A stretch of DNA of 64,000 nt from Pontibacter silvestris (lineage in GTDB: Bacteria; Bacteroidota; Bacteroidia; Cytophagales; Hymenobacteraceae). Positions 44,816-55,200 of the stretch are shown piece after piece. Location of the stretch: NCBI RefSeq assembly GCF_020907275.1, contig NZ_JAJJWI010000002.1, forward strand, positions 271,432 through 335,431, given 5' to 3'. Numbering within the stretch: the stretch's first letter is position 1; every line of letters begins with the position of its first letter. The notes under the pieces are model-generated. The model saw only the letters and a program-made list of their open reading frames with translations, did not search any database and was not told the origin of the DNA. Position numbers and translations under genes: made by a program.

Positions 44816-46204
44816 TTACCAGCTTCCTCCTAATGCTTTAATATAAGCTACTGTATAAAGCAGTTGCTGCCCTTTCAGGTTAACCGACTGTCGTTCAAGT
44901 TCAAGAGCAGTTCGTTCAGCATCTACTGCCTCCAGGAAGGACGTTAACCCTTTAACATAAAGTTCTCTGGCATATTGCCGGGTTTTTTGAGCTGACTCCA
45001 GTGCCTGTTGCTGTATAACGGCTTGTTGAGACAATTGCTGTAGGTTAGCTAGTGCAGTTTCGGCTTCCTGAACAGCAGTCAATATTCTTTTCTGGTAAGT
45101 TGCATTAAGCGTTTGCACCTGCTGCTGCGCTATTACGATATTGTTTTTATTTCGAAATCCTTCAAAAACAGGCACAGAAATAGTACCTCCCAATAAATAA
45201 GTGCCACTGTTTTGATTTAATAAAGGGCTTAGCTCTCTTGAGGTTAACCCGACAGAACCTATTAAATTAAACCGAGGCAGTACAGCTGTCTTGGCAACTT
45301 CCACTTGGCTATTTGCAGCTGCAACCATTCGTTCAGTTTGCATCAGGTCAGGGCGCCGGTATATTAAATCTGTTGGGGCTGTGGCTGGTACATGAGGTAA
45401 AAAAACAGGTAAGGAACCTTGTCTTATTTTAAAATCAGTAGGAGAAACGCCTAACAGTACAGCCAGCGACATGCTGACTTCCATACGACTCCTGTTCAAT
45501 GCTTCTAACTGGAACTTTGTATTGGCTACTTCTGTATCTGCACGCTGTACATCCATTTGGCTCACCAGCCCTGCCGTGTAACGAGCGCGGACGATCTGTA
45601 GAGTTGAATCACGCAGGCCTATACTTTGCTGTAGCACTTGCCTTTCTGTATCAACCGACTGTAGTAAAAGATAAATTCGGGCTATTTCCGTTGTAATCGT
45701 TAGCTGCGCCGCCTTATATTCAGCTTCAGTAGCTTCAGCAAGCTGCTGACTTGTTAGTACCTGGTTTTTTACCTTATGCCATATGTCTACTTCGTAGCTT
45801 ACATCTAAAGGAACCTGATAGGTATTTAACATATAGCGGTTCAGCACTTGTCCTTCCTGCAGTTGGATAGTGGTAGGGCGGTTTGGTGCCAGGCTTTGCT
45901 TAGCAATGTAGGGGGTTAAGCGCACAGAAGGGTACCAGTAAGATTCAGCTACTTTTACACGTGTCCGAGCTTCCTCTACTCTGCTCACTACCTCCTGTAA
46001 ATCCAGGTTATTCGCTAAACCTGTTTTCTCCAGAGAGTCTAGTAAGGGATCTTTGAAGACAGTCCACCATTCGTCAACAGGTCTGTCTGAATATGATTCG
46101 GAAACAGAAGAATTAGAAGTATCTGGATTAGTTTGTTGCGCATAAGATAACGAAGTACTGCCTACTGTTAAAGCTCCAAATATATACTTTAAAAGTCCTT
46201 TCAT
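44816..46204 (-). CDS. RND outer-membrane factor, NodT/OprM-type
   Basis: A 462-residue protein with a signal peptide (residues 1-23, ending YAQQ). Unlike the earlier TolC homologue it has the OprM-type opening (RPVDEWWTVFKDPLLDSL) and the NLDLQEVVSRVEEARTRV and YRRPDLMQTERMVAAANSQV motifs. The C-terminal GLTSFLEAVDAERTALE is also standard. It forms the outer-membrane duct for the pump and adaptor encoded just upstream, with 13 bp between adaptor and this gene. No lipobox is obvious. Confidence 0.94.
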   Translation of the reverse strand: MKGLLKYIFGALTVGSTSLSYAQQTNPDTSNSSVSESYSDRPVDEWWTVFKDPLLDSLEKTGLANNLDLQEVVSRVEEARTRVKVAESYWYPSVRLTPYIAKQSLAPNRPTTIQLQEGQVLNRYMLNTYQVPLDVSYEVDIWHKVKNQVLTSQQLAEATEAEYKAAQLTITTEIARIYLLLQSVDTERQVLQQSIGLRDSTLQIVRARYTAGLVSQMDVQRADTEVANTKFQLEALNRSRMEVSMSLAVLLGVSPTDFKIRQGSLPVFLPHVPATAPTDLIYRRPDLMQTERMVAAANSQVEVAKTAVLPRFNLIGSVGLTSRELSPLLNQNSGTYLLGGTISVPVFEGFRNKNNIVIAQQQVQTLNATYQKRILTAVQEAETALANLQQLSQQAVIQQQALESAQKTRQYARELYVKGLTSFLEAVDAERTALELERQSVNLKGQQLLYTVAYIKALGGSW

Positions 46205-46217
46205 TTGTTAAGCCCTC

Positions 46218-47309
46218 CTATTTAGCTGACGTTTCTACTGCTCTCACCTGTACCAGCTGTCCTTCCTGCAGATTGTCAGTAGGGTTAAGAACTAGTTGCT
46301 CATTCCCGTTTAGCCCACTGACAATTTCTACGGAGGTGCCAAAATCTCTTCCTATTTCTACAGCCTGTAAATGCAGTGTTTTATCGTGACTAACTAGCAT
46401 TACTTTAGGGCCTTCTGACTGAACAAGTAATGTATTAGCCGGAATGACTACGGGCGGAGTCTCCTGCTGAACATGAAATTTTACCTGCCCATATAAGCCT
46501 GACACAAGTTCTGCCTTTGTATTAGGGATAATTACTTCTGTCAGTAAAGTGCGGGATTGTGTGCGAAGAGCCCCTGAAGTGCGTATGACTTTACCTGTAA
46601 ACACTTTGCTGGGCATTTCCGGTATTTTAACTGCAACATTCTGCCCTAATTTTATGGAACGATAATATGCCTGTGGCACGTCTACAAATACACGAAGAGT
46701 ATCTTGCTGTGAAATAGTAAACAGCGGCATAGTGCCACCTGCATTTACAAGCGCACCTAACTCAATATTCCGTGAGGTGATAACACCTTTAAAAGGAGCA
46801 CGAATTTCCTGTAATGTTTTAAGGGCTTCTAAACGACGAACAGTAGCCATGTTGATGTCATAGGCCGCCTCGCGGCTGTCCAATTCCTGCTTGGCTACAG
46901 CACCAGGCAATGTTACACTTCTGGAGCGCTCTAAATTGCTGTTCGCCAGTTTCAGATCAGCACGTGCTCTTGATAATTCCTGGTCTAATTCGGGGGCCTC
47001 TATGGTAGCTAATAACTGTCCTGCTTTAACCTCGCTTCCAATGTCCACTAGGCGCTTTTTTAGAAAGCCTTGTGTACGGGCATATAACACTGTTTCTCTG
47101 TAAGGCTCTATTTGTCCTGGTAACGCTAAACTGGTGGAATCTTTAGATCTGGTTGTTGTAATTACATTGACAATTGCCACTCTTGTCTTTTCCTTATTAA
47201 CAGCTGCCTTTAGTTCCTGCTGGTTCAGAATACGGGGCATAACACCAAAAAAAACAAACATAAAGAGCAAGACAGCAGGTACTAGCCAGATGAGGAATTT
47301 TTGTCGCAT
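46218..47309 (-). CDS. RND periplasmic adaptor subunit
   Basis: A 363-residue membrane-fusion protein: N-terminal hydrophobic helix (about 7-24), lipoyl halves ARTQGFLKKRLVDIGSEVKA and APFKGVITSRNIELGALVNA, a short coiled coil (about 110-165), and a beta-barrel with FTISQQDTLRVFVDVPQ. It links the pump to the outer-membrane factor. Gene order pump-adaptor-channel with gaps of 41 and 13 bp indicates one operon. Confidence 0.94.
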   Translation of the reverse strand: MRQKFLIWLVPAVLLFMFVFFGVMPRILNQQELKAAVNKEKTRVAIVNVITTTRSKDSTSLALPGQIEPYRETVLYARTQGFLKKRLVDIGSEVKAGQLLATIEAPELDQELSRARADLKLANSNLERSRSVTLPGAVAKQELDSREAAYDINMATVRRLEALKTLQEIRAPFKGVITSRNIELGALVNAGGTMPLFTISQQDTLRVFVDVPQAYYRSIKLGQNVAVKIPEMPSKVFTGKVIRTSGALRTQSRTLLTEVIIPNTKAELVSGLYGQVKFHVQQETPPVVIPANTLLVQSEGPKVMLVSHDKTLHLQAVEIGRDFGTSVEIVSGLNGNEQLVLNPTDNLQEGQLVQVRAVETSAK

Positions 47310-47350
47310 TAGTATAGTAATTTAAGCTTTAAGCAATATCTGGTAAATCA

Positions 47351-50300
47351 TTAGGAAACAACAAGTTCAAGCTCCCTTTTTTCTTTCTTCTTTGCAAGAT
47401 AACTGAACACAACAGGTACAAAAAGTAATGTCGTAACAGTTGCCAGCAGCAAACCGCCAATTACAGCACGTCCTAGCGGTGCGTTTTGCTCCCCTCCTTC
47501 ACCTAAGCCTAACGACATAGGTAACATACCTATAATCATGGCTAAGGCTGTCATCAGAATTGGGCGCAAGCGCGTACGACCAGCTTCCAAAGCAGCTTCG
47601 AAAGGAGAAAGGTTGGTTTCCTGTAAGGTGTCTGAAGCAAAATTCACCATCAGGATACTGTTTGCAGTCGCAACACCCACGCTCATGATAGTTCCCATTA
47701 AAGATGGGATACTGAATGGTGTTTGGGTCAGAAACAGCATCCAGATCATGCCGCACATAGCTCCTGGCAGGGCTGTAATAATAATAAAAGGCAGCCGGAA
47801 AGACTGAAAGTTTACTACCATCAGCAGGTACACCAGTAAAGCGGCAAACACAAGACCGATGCCCAGGCGGGTAAATGCACTCTTCATGCTCTCTACCTGG
47901 CCATTTACAACTATTTTATTACCTGGCTTAAGCTGCTCATTATACTTTGCGACAATATTATCTATTTCGCCTGATACAGACCCCAGATCGGTTTTCTCAA
48001 CGGAAGCATAAACATCATAGACCAATTCTGTATTATATCGATTAATGATAACTGGAGCAGCTTTTCGTTTAATGCTGGTTACGTTTGAGAGCAATTGCGG
48101 AGTAATTTCACCTTTATTTAAAACCAAAGGTGTTTGCAGCACCTGATCCAGGGAAGCCAATTTATTAGGAGGTGTTTGCACCGCAATCAAGTAAGGATAT
48201 CCGGTCTTAGGGTCGGACCAGTAATTGGGCTGCACCTGTGCTGAGCCACTTAATGAAATCATCAGGTTGTTAGCTATCTGGCGTTCGCTCATGCCAAACT
48301 GGATGGCACGCTCCCTATCTACTTCTAAGAAAAGCTCCGGCGCATCTAGTACCTGATGCAGCCGTGCATCTACAATGCCAGGTACTAAGGACAAGTCTTT
48401 CTGAATTGCCCTGGCTACTTTTACGTTGTTCTCTCTGTCATTACCGATAACCTGCACATCAATGCTAGCTGTAAGTCCAAAATTGAGAATTTGAGTTACA
48501 ATGTCAGAAGCCTGATAGAAGAACGTAACTTCGGGTAATCTTTCATGAAGAATGTCGCGCAGCTTGCGGGTATATTCTAAGGTTGGTTTAGACCTTACTT
48601 CGGATAAAGCAACCAGTAACTCAGCATCTGAAGAACCTAAGGTAGCATTATCTATAAAAGTAAAGTTATATGCTTCTGCCGTAAGCCCGATGTTACTGAT
48701 AATAGACTCCACTTCCTCTTCAGGAATTGTTTCCCGAATGATTCCTTCTACCTGCGCAGCTATTTTTTCTGTTTCTTCCAGTCGTAATCCAGCCGGAGCT
48801 CTCATGTGCAGCCGAAACTGGCCAGCATCAACCGTCGGAAAAAAGTCTCTTCCTGTAAAAGGTACAAGGCAAGCTGTAAAAGCAACTACTACCACAAAAA
48901 TAACCAGTACTTTTTTTCTGTGAGTTAGTGTCCAGCGAAGCGTTGACATATAACCCGTCTGTAGCCTTTCAAAAGCTTTGTTAAAAGAGGTATGTAACTT
49001 ATAAAACCTACCTTGGGAGGAGTATGCATGGTCTTCAGAGGCAAGTAGCAGATCAGCTAGTGTGGGCACCAGCGTTCTGGAAAGTAAATAAGAAGCCAGC
49101 ATGGCGAAAACAATTGCCATAGCCATTGGTCCGAAAAGATAATATGCCGGCCCCTCTAAAAACAGAACGGAGATAAAAACAATACATATGGTAAGTGTCG
49201 CTACCAGCGTCGGTGTGGCAATTTGCTGGGCTCCTTCAACAATCGCTTTCCGTAAGGGCAGGCCCAACTCCTGGTTACGGTGGATGTTTTCAATAGTCAC
49301 TGTAGCATCATCCACTAATATGCCTATTGCCAGAGCCAGTCCACTTAATGTCATAATGTTCAGCGTTTCGCCCAACAGGTACATTATAATAAGAGAAGCA
49401 AGAATGGATAGCGGAATAGAAATGGCGACTATTAAGGTGCTTCGCCAGCTTCCCAGGAAAAGCAGAATCATAGCGGCAGTTAACATGGCAGCTATAATTC
49501 CTTCTACCACTACACCATGTATGGAGGCTTTAACAAATACTGACTGGTCTGACAGCTCTACAATCTTAAGGCTCTTAGGAGCAGCTGCCCGTACTTCAGG
49601 TAAAATTTTATTCCTGATTTCGTCTACAACAGCCGTGGTAGAGGCATTACCAGACTTTGTAATGCTTATTAAAGTACCTTTTACTCCCCCCTCCTTTATA
49701 ATATTCGCCTGAATGTCAGACCCATCATGTACGTAGGCCACATCACGCATATGAATGGTAACTCCATTTACCTGTTTGATAGGAATATCGTTAAGTGCAG
49801 AAAGAATTTCCGGCCTGGAATTCAGTCTGACAGAGTACTCTCTTTCACCAAGCCTTGCTGACCCACCAGGCAATGTTAAATTCTGAACAGATACAGCGTT
49901 TACTATTTCCTCCGGAGTTACTCCCCGGGCCATCATTAAGTCTGGGGCTAAGTCTACCTGTATTTGGCGGCTTTTCCCTCCGAAAGGAACCGACATACGA
50001 GTACCGCGCACTGTTTTAAGCTTGGGTCGAATGCGCGTGCGAACATAATCATAAACCTGTGCTTCTGATAAGCTATCGGAAGAAAAACCTAGCTGTAGAA
50101 TAGGAACATCGGTGGCATTGTAGCGGAGAATGAGTGGCGGCTGCGTTCCGTTCGGCATCCTTCGGATAATTGATTGTGCACTGGCTGCAGCCTGGGTAAC
50201 TGCTTCTTCTATTTTAACATCAGGTTGGAAAAATATTTTGACTACGGCAACGCCACTATGTGTCTGCGATTCTATTTTACTGACATTACTCACGTTGCTG

Positions 50301-50515
50301 GAGATCGTGCTTTCGCTCCAGTTCGTAATCATCTTATCCATTTCATCAGTAGAGAGTCCTTTATAAGACCAGATTACATTAACAACAGGAATATTAATGT
50401 TCGGGAAGATGTCTGTAGGTGTCCGGAGAATGGAGAGCACACCCATTATCAGGATCAGTAAAGCCATAACGGCTATGGTATACGGCCGGGTTAAGGCAAG
50501 GCGTACAATCCACAT
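47351..50515 (-). CDS. RND-family inner-membrane efflux pump
   Basis: A 1054-residue proton-driven transporter with about twelve membrane helices. The opening MWIVRLALTRPYTIAVMAL and RTPTDIFPNINIPVVNV are typical; the TM4 proton-relay pair is GILVDDATVTIENIHR, followed by FISVLFLEGPAYYLFGPMA. The N-terminal motif and lack of the DFGxxxDGA signature place it with HAE-1-like drug pumps and away from the metal class. Substrates are not predictable. It begins the operon, with a 375-bp upstream stretch before repeat copy B. Confidence 0.95.
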   Translation of the reverse strand: MWIVRLALTRPYTIAVMALLILIMGVLSILRTPTDIFPNINIPVVNVIWSYKGLSTDEMDKMITNWSESTISSNVSNVSKIESQTHSGVAVVKIFFQPDVKIEEAVTQAAASAQSIIRRMPNGTQPPLILRYNATDVPILQLGFSSDSLSEAQVYDYVRTRIRPKLKTVRGTRMSVPFGGKSRQIQVDLAPDLMMARGVTPEEIVNAVSVQNLTLPGGSARLGEREYSVRLNSRPEILSALNDIPIKQVNGVTIHMRDVAYVHDGSDIQANIIKEGGVKGTLISITKSGNASTTAVVDEIRNKILPEVRAAAPKSLKIVELSDQSVFVKASIHGVVVEGIIAAMLTAAMILLFLGSWRSTLIVAISIPLSILASLIIMYLLGETLNIMTLSGLALAIGILVDDATVTIENIHRNQELGLPLRKAIVEGAQQIATPTLVATLTICIVFISVLFLEGPAYYLFGPMAMAIVFAMLASYLLSRTLVPTLADLLLASEDHAYSSQGRFYKLHTSFNKAFERLQTGYMSTLRWTLTHRKKVLVIFVVVVAFTACLVPFTGRDFFPTVDAGQFRLHMRAPAGLRLEETEKIAAQVEGIIRETIPEEEVESIISNIGLTAEAYNFTFIDNATLGSSDAELLVALSEVRSKPTLEYTRKLRDILHERLPEVTFFYQASDIVTQILNFGLTASIDVQVIGNDRENNVKVARAIQKDLSLVPGIVDARLHQVLDAPELFLEVDRERAIQFGMSERQIANNLMISLSGSAQVQPNYWSDPKTGYPYLIAVQTPPNKLASLDQVLQTPLVLNKGEITPQLLSNVTSIKRKAAPVIINRYNTELVYDVYASVEKTDLGSVSGEIDNIVAKYNEQLKPGNKIVVNGQVESMKSAFTRLGIGLVFAALLVYLLMVVNFQSFRLPFIIITALPGAMCGMIWMLFLTQTPFSIPSLMGTIMSVGVATANSILMVNFASDTLQETNLSPFEAALEAGRTRLRPILMTALAMIIGMLPMSLGLGEGGEQNAPLGRAVIGGLLLATVTTLLFVPVVFSYLAKKKEKRELELVVS

Positions 50516-50890
50516 AAGCTTGTTGTAAAAGTATATTAATAGGCAATGGTTCTAATTACTAACAGCTTTAATCGTCTTAAGAATATAGGCAATCAGATTC
50601 AAAAGCTGATTCTACAGGAGATCCAGCGTACTAATGTTAAAACACTGTTTTAAACAATGCCAACTCCTGTCAAAGAAACACAAGCACAACTTAGCGAATA
50701 AATACGATAAACAAAATACAAACTTTGTTAAGTTGATAATATCTCAATATATAGCTGTTTTTTTTGGCATGAGAGTAAAGGTGATTATAATTGTACCTGA
50801 TGTCATTTTAACTAAAAGGCGATATTTAGCTCCTGATTCTGTCTCAGAAAAAATATTTTCAAAATTTCATCAACTAAAACAACAACCCAT
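50516..50890 (-). other. Untranslated region ahead of the RND pump gene
   Basis: No credible gene is seen. The stretch is A+T-rich and holds an inverted repeat AACAAA-8 nt-TTTGTT at 50710-50729 and long poly-T and poly-A tracts. No TAnnTTTG match was found on the minus strand. It is likely to contain the pump promoter and a long leader. Confidence 0.4.
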
Positions 50891-50977
50891 CCGTATAAAC
50901 AAATGGCTAAAAGTTGTAAAGTTTTGAAATAAACTTGCAAAGAGAGAGGCTCCTATCTGATAGGAGCCTCTTTTTTT
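50891..50977. repeat. Repeat copy B: 45-bp conserved sequence plus terminator hairpin
   Basis: The 45 bp at 50891-50935 match copy A. The first small stem is CCGT/ATGG, where one C-to-T change turns a G-C pair into G-U, and the second stem is AAGTTT/AAACTT. The final hairpin (50945-50955 with 50961-50971) is perfect over 11 bp and is followed by seven T on the plus strand only. The minus strand has no T-run, so strong termination here is for plus-strand transcription. Confidence 0.75.
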
Positions 50978-51011
50978 ATTTTAGTTTTTTTATTAGACTG
51001 GATCAGGGCAG

Positions 51012-52202
51012 TTAATCCTCTGAAACTTCTGCTTTCATTTTTTCTGCAAGAATAAAATAAGCACCTCGTTGTACTACTGTAGAATTAGCAGGTAAGCTCT
51101 CTATGAGAGATACTTCTGTATAACCATTTTCTGTAACCCCTGTTTCGACAGGTAACATTCTGAAAGTTGTGCTACCTGCTTTTAAGAAGATATGGGGTTT
51201 GCTCTGGTACAGTACCACGGCCTCTTCCGGCAGCGATGGTACTGCATGTTTACCAGTAAGAATGTTAGCATTGATGAACATACCTGGCAGGAGCCCTTTA
51301 TGTGTGTTGTTTTTAATTTCGGCATGAACCGGAACTACCCTTGACTCGCCTTCAAAAGATTTACCAACAGCAAACACTTCAGCTTCTATTTCATCAGAGG
51401 CAACATTTGGGAGTGTAAATATAACTTTCTGCCCTTTTTCTAATTTATGGAAATCTTTCTCGAATACATTCAAGTCCAAGTGTAGGTGATGATCATCAAC
51501 TAATTGCAGTATAGGCTTATTTGGTTCTGCAAAGGTACCGATATTAGCTTCTATTTCCTGCACATAACCGCTTATAGGCGCTATGAGATTGATGGTAGAC
51601 GTTATGTTTCCAGCCTCTACTCGTTTAGGTGATATACCAAATGTTTGAAGCTGGGTAGCCAGTGCTTTAAGTTTAGCCTGTTGTACCTGAAGGTCTGTAT
51701 GTGCCTGCTCAAACTTTTTTCTTGCCCCAACCTGTTCATCTGACAACGTTTTCTGCCGCTCAAAATCCTGTTCTGCAAAAGCCAATTGGTTACGGGTGGT
51801 CAGGTAGTCCTGCTGCAGCTTTATCAATTCTGGATTTTCGATAGTCGCCAGCACCTTTCCTTTCTGTACGAAATCACCTTCAACAATTGTAATGGAACGT
51901 ACCATGCCTCCAATCAGCGGACTTACACTAGCCCTGCCTTGCGGCGGTAAAGAGAGCTGGCCATTTGCCTGTATTCTTGTTGATAGTTCCCGTTCCTGTA
52001 GTGGCCCTACCTCTATCTCGCTTACTTCCTGCTGCTCCTGAGAAAACTGAACAAGTTGCGCGTCAAGAGGGGCGTTGGAGGAAGCTGTGTTTCCATTTTC
52101 AGTAGTAACATCTGCTTGAGTGCTACTATCAGTTTTGGTGCAGGCTGTTACAGCAAGCATACCTGCTATAGTTATAGATAATATATAGTTGTGCTTTAAC
52201 AT
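51012..52202 (-). CDS. CusB/CzcB-type heavy-metal RND adaptor lipoprotein
   Basis: A 396-residue protein with a lipoprotein signal (MLKHNYILSITIAGMLAVTAC). The mature part begins with a Ser/Thr/Asn-rich linker, then the CzcB-type GRASVSPLIGGMVRSITIVEGDFV lipoyl half, a coiled-coil hairpin, APISGYVQEIEANIGTFA, and a beta-barrel domain (LQLVDDHHLHLDLNVFEKD). It starts 2 bp after the fused pump/channel gene ends. No His- or Met-rich metal-binding N-terminus is present, so the metal cannot be read. Confidence 0.93.
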   Translation of the reverse strand: MLKHNYILSITIAGMLAVTACTKTDSSTQADVTTENGNTASSNAPLDAQLVQFSQEQQEVSEIEVGPLQERELSTRIQANGQLSLPPQGRASVSPLIGGMVRSITIVEGDFVQKGKVLATIENPELIKLQQDYLTTRNQLAFAEQDFERQKTLSDEQVGARKKFEQAHTDLQVQQAKLKALATQLQTFGISPKRVEAGNITSTINLIAPISGYVQEIEANIGTFAEPNKPILQLVDDHHLHLDLNVFEKDFHKLEKGQKVIFTLPNVASDEIEAEVFAVGKSFEGESRVVPVHAEIKNNTHKGLLPGMFINANILTGKHAVPSLPEEAVVLYQSKPHIFLKAGSTTFRMLPVETGVTENGYTEVSLIESLPANSTVVQRGAYFILAEKMKAEVSED

Positions 52203-52204
52203 GA

Positions 52205-55200
52205 CTATTCGGCTCCGGATAAAAATTGTAAGTTGATAATACTCTGGTTGTAGTTTAAAAGAGAATTCAGATGTTCAGAACGTAACTGGTAAGCCTGCTC
52301 CATCGCCTGTACATAGGCTATATAATCCACCTCTCCTAACCTGAAGCTAAGATCGGCTGCCTTCTCTAGTTGTGCTGCTTGCTGGAGAGCTCCCTGCTCA
52401 TAATACTGCAACATATCTGCTTCTTTCTGAAACTGCTGCACGGCATTCTGTAATTCAGTCTGAAGTGCCTGTTGCTGCGCCTCTGCCTGACTTCTTGCTG
52501 CTTCATTATTAAGCTCTGCTGCCTTAATCCGTGACTTTTGTGCTCCAAACCATAATGGTATTGCAATACCTGCCTCCACTCCTGTAAAACGGTCTGAATA
52601 GCCGTAAAGCCTACCAGGCTCACCTACAGGGCTTTCTCCTATAAATGTCTGGTTAAAATATCCAACAGATAAATCAGGCATTAATCTGGCATGTTCCAGT
52701 TTTGCTTGATGCGCTGCAATATGTACATCTGTATAGAGCAGATCCTTAATAAGTTGTGAAGCCACAGTTGAATCTGTGGTTAAAGTAAAACTATAGTGAA
52801 CAGGATCTTCTACGGCAAAAGCAACAGCACCTTCTGGAGCGTGTATGAGCTGTTTAAGCTTATTTTCTGCAATTCTGGTGTCTGCTTTTACTCTGGCTAA
52901 TTCTGCACGTAATGATAATCTCTTTGTTTCGGCTGTGGCACGCTCCAGAGCACCTGTTTCTCCTGTTTCCTGCCGAAGTACAGCCGCACGCTCAAATCTG
53001 CTATATAATGAGTCATGTGCCAGCAACAGCTTTTGCAGAGCATGCAAGTGCTGTAGGGTTTCAAATGCCAGCTTTACATCTCTTGTTAACTGCCTTTGTA
53101 CTACCTGTTGCCTTAGCTCAGCCCGGTTTGCCTGCGCACCTGCCAGCTTCGCTTGCTGTGCATATACCGTCGGGAAAGCAAATTGCTGAGAAACAGCAAT
53201 GTATTCATCAGTTTCAACAGTGTTGATTTGCCCCCGGGAGTAACTCAGGTTCGTTTTAGGCAAATCGATAGCAGCGTGTTTTAGCGTTCTCTGTCGTTCT
53301 GCCTCAAGTGAGGCAGCTTTTAGACTTTGGTTATGTTCTTGGGCATATTTCAGTGCCTCCTGCAAATTTAACACCTGAGGTTCACCCTGTGCCTGGGCTT
53401 TACCTGCAAAACTTATAGTTGTGCTTAAAACCAGCAGTATGAAAGTTTTCACATAAACAGGCTTAAGTTTTTTCTCTTCTCTGGATGTAAAAATAAAATA
53501 CAGCACAGGCAGCACGACTAGTGTAAGCATAGTAGATGTGACCAAGCCTCCAATGACCACTGTTGCCAGTGGTTTTTGTACTTCGGCCCCGGCGGAAGAT
53601 GAAAGCGCCATGGGTAGGAAACCTAGCGCAGCGACTGAGGCTGTCATTAACACAGGTCGCAGGCGTATAGTAGTCCCTTTTATGACACGCTCGTATACAT
53701 CTTCCACGCCCTCGCGCTTTAGCTGATTAAAATAACCAATCAGTACGATCCCGTTTAATACGGCTACACCAAATAAGGCTATAAATCCTACTCCTGCTGA
53801 AATACTGAAAGGCATATCCCGTAACCAGAGGGCAAACACTCCTCCTATGGCTGCCAGAGGTATAGCACTGAAAATAAGAAGACTTTGCTTTACAGACTTA
53901 AAGGTGAAATATAAAAGCATCAGGATAAGTAGTAGGGCTATTGGTACTGCCACCTGAAGCCTTTCTTTAGCGTTTACCAGGTTCTCAAACTGCCCTCCAT
54001 ATGTGGTATAGTAACCAGCAGGCATGTTCAGTTTATCTGCCAACAGCACTTTAACTTCTGATACAACAGACTCAATATCCCGATCGCGAACGTTGAAACC
54101 TACTGTGATTCTGCGACGGCCCTCTTCACGTGAAATTTGCATCGGGCCATCTTCAAAACGGATATCAGCTACCTGTTGTAATGGTATCTGTCCTCCGTTG
54201 GGCAGAGACAAGTATAGGTTTTCTAAGTCACTTAAACTAGCACGCCTCTCCTGTTGCAGGCGCACAACCAGGTCGAACTTGCGATCGCCTTCATACACTG
54301 CTCCGGCTGCCTGTCCGGCAAAGGCGGTTCTAAGTAAAGTGTTTATGTCAGAAACCTGCAGGCCGTACTGCGCCAAGCGTGAGCGATTATAATCCACTAC
54401 AATCTGAGGCAGGCCAGTTACTTCTTCTACGAAAATATCCTGCACTCCAGCAACAGGCTTTATAATTTTCTCCGCCTGGTTGGCTAAGTCTGTCAGCTTA
54501 TCCAGGTCTTCTCCGAATATTTTAATAGCCACATCTTGTCGGGCACCGGTAATCAACTCATTAAAGCGAAGCTGCATCGGCTGTTGAAAGCCATAGTTCA
54601 CCCCTGGAATAACCCGCAAAGCCGCATCCATTCTAGAAGCTAGTTCTTCTTTCGTGCTGGCGCTGGTCCACTCGTCCTTGTCTTTTAGCAGAATCATGAC
54701 GTCAGCAGCCTCAATAGGCATAGGGTCAGTCGGAATTTCGGCAGTACCAATTTTACCGATAACCTCATCTACCTCAGGGAAATCGCGCTGAAGAATTTCG
54801 CTTACCTTTGTGGTGGTCTTAATTGTTTGCTCCAGCGATGCCCCTGGCACCAAGCGCAGGTCCATGGCAAAATCCCCCTCATCCAGAGATGGAATAAACT
54901 CACCGCCCAGGCTACTGAAAACAAACAGGCTGGTTGCCAGCAAGGCCATAGCGATGCCTAATACTACCGCTTTGCTATGGAGGGCAAAGCGTATAACAGG
55001 CTGGTACCAATGCATCAGGCGATCCATAATCTTATCTGAAATATTGCGTTTGTGCTTTGTTTTCTTGCTAAGAAGCAGCGTAGATACCATCGGCACGTAA
55101 GTCAGAGAAAGTATAAAAGCTCCTAAAATGGCAAAGCTTACAGTCTGTGCCATTGGTTTGAACATTTTCCCTTCTATACCCACCAAAGCTAAGATAGGCA

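Noticed and set aside
49188..49712. 174-residue open frame opposite the RND pump gene
   Set aside because: It lies wholly antisense to a clear RND gene and has low-complexity Ser/Thr/Ile content with no recognisable motif.
50634..50927. 97-residue open frame across repeat copy B
   Set aside because: The composition is Lys- and Ile-rich as expected from A+T-rich DNA, and the frame runs into the repeat; no homologous frame exists at copy A.
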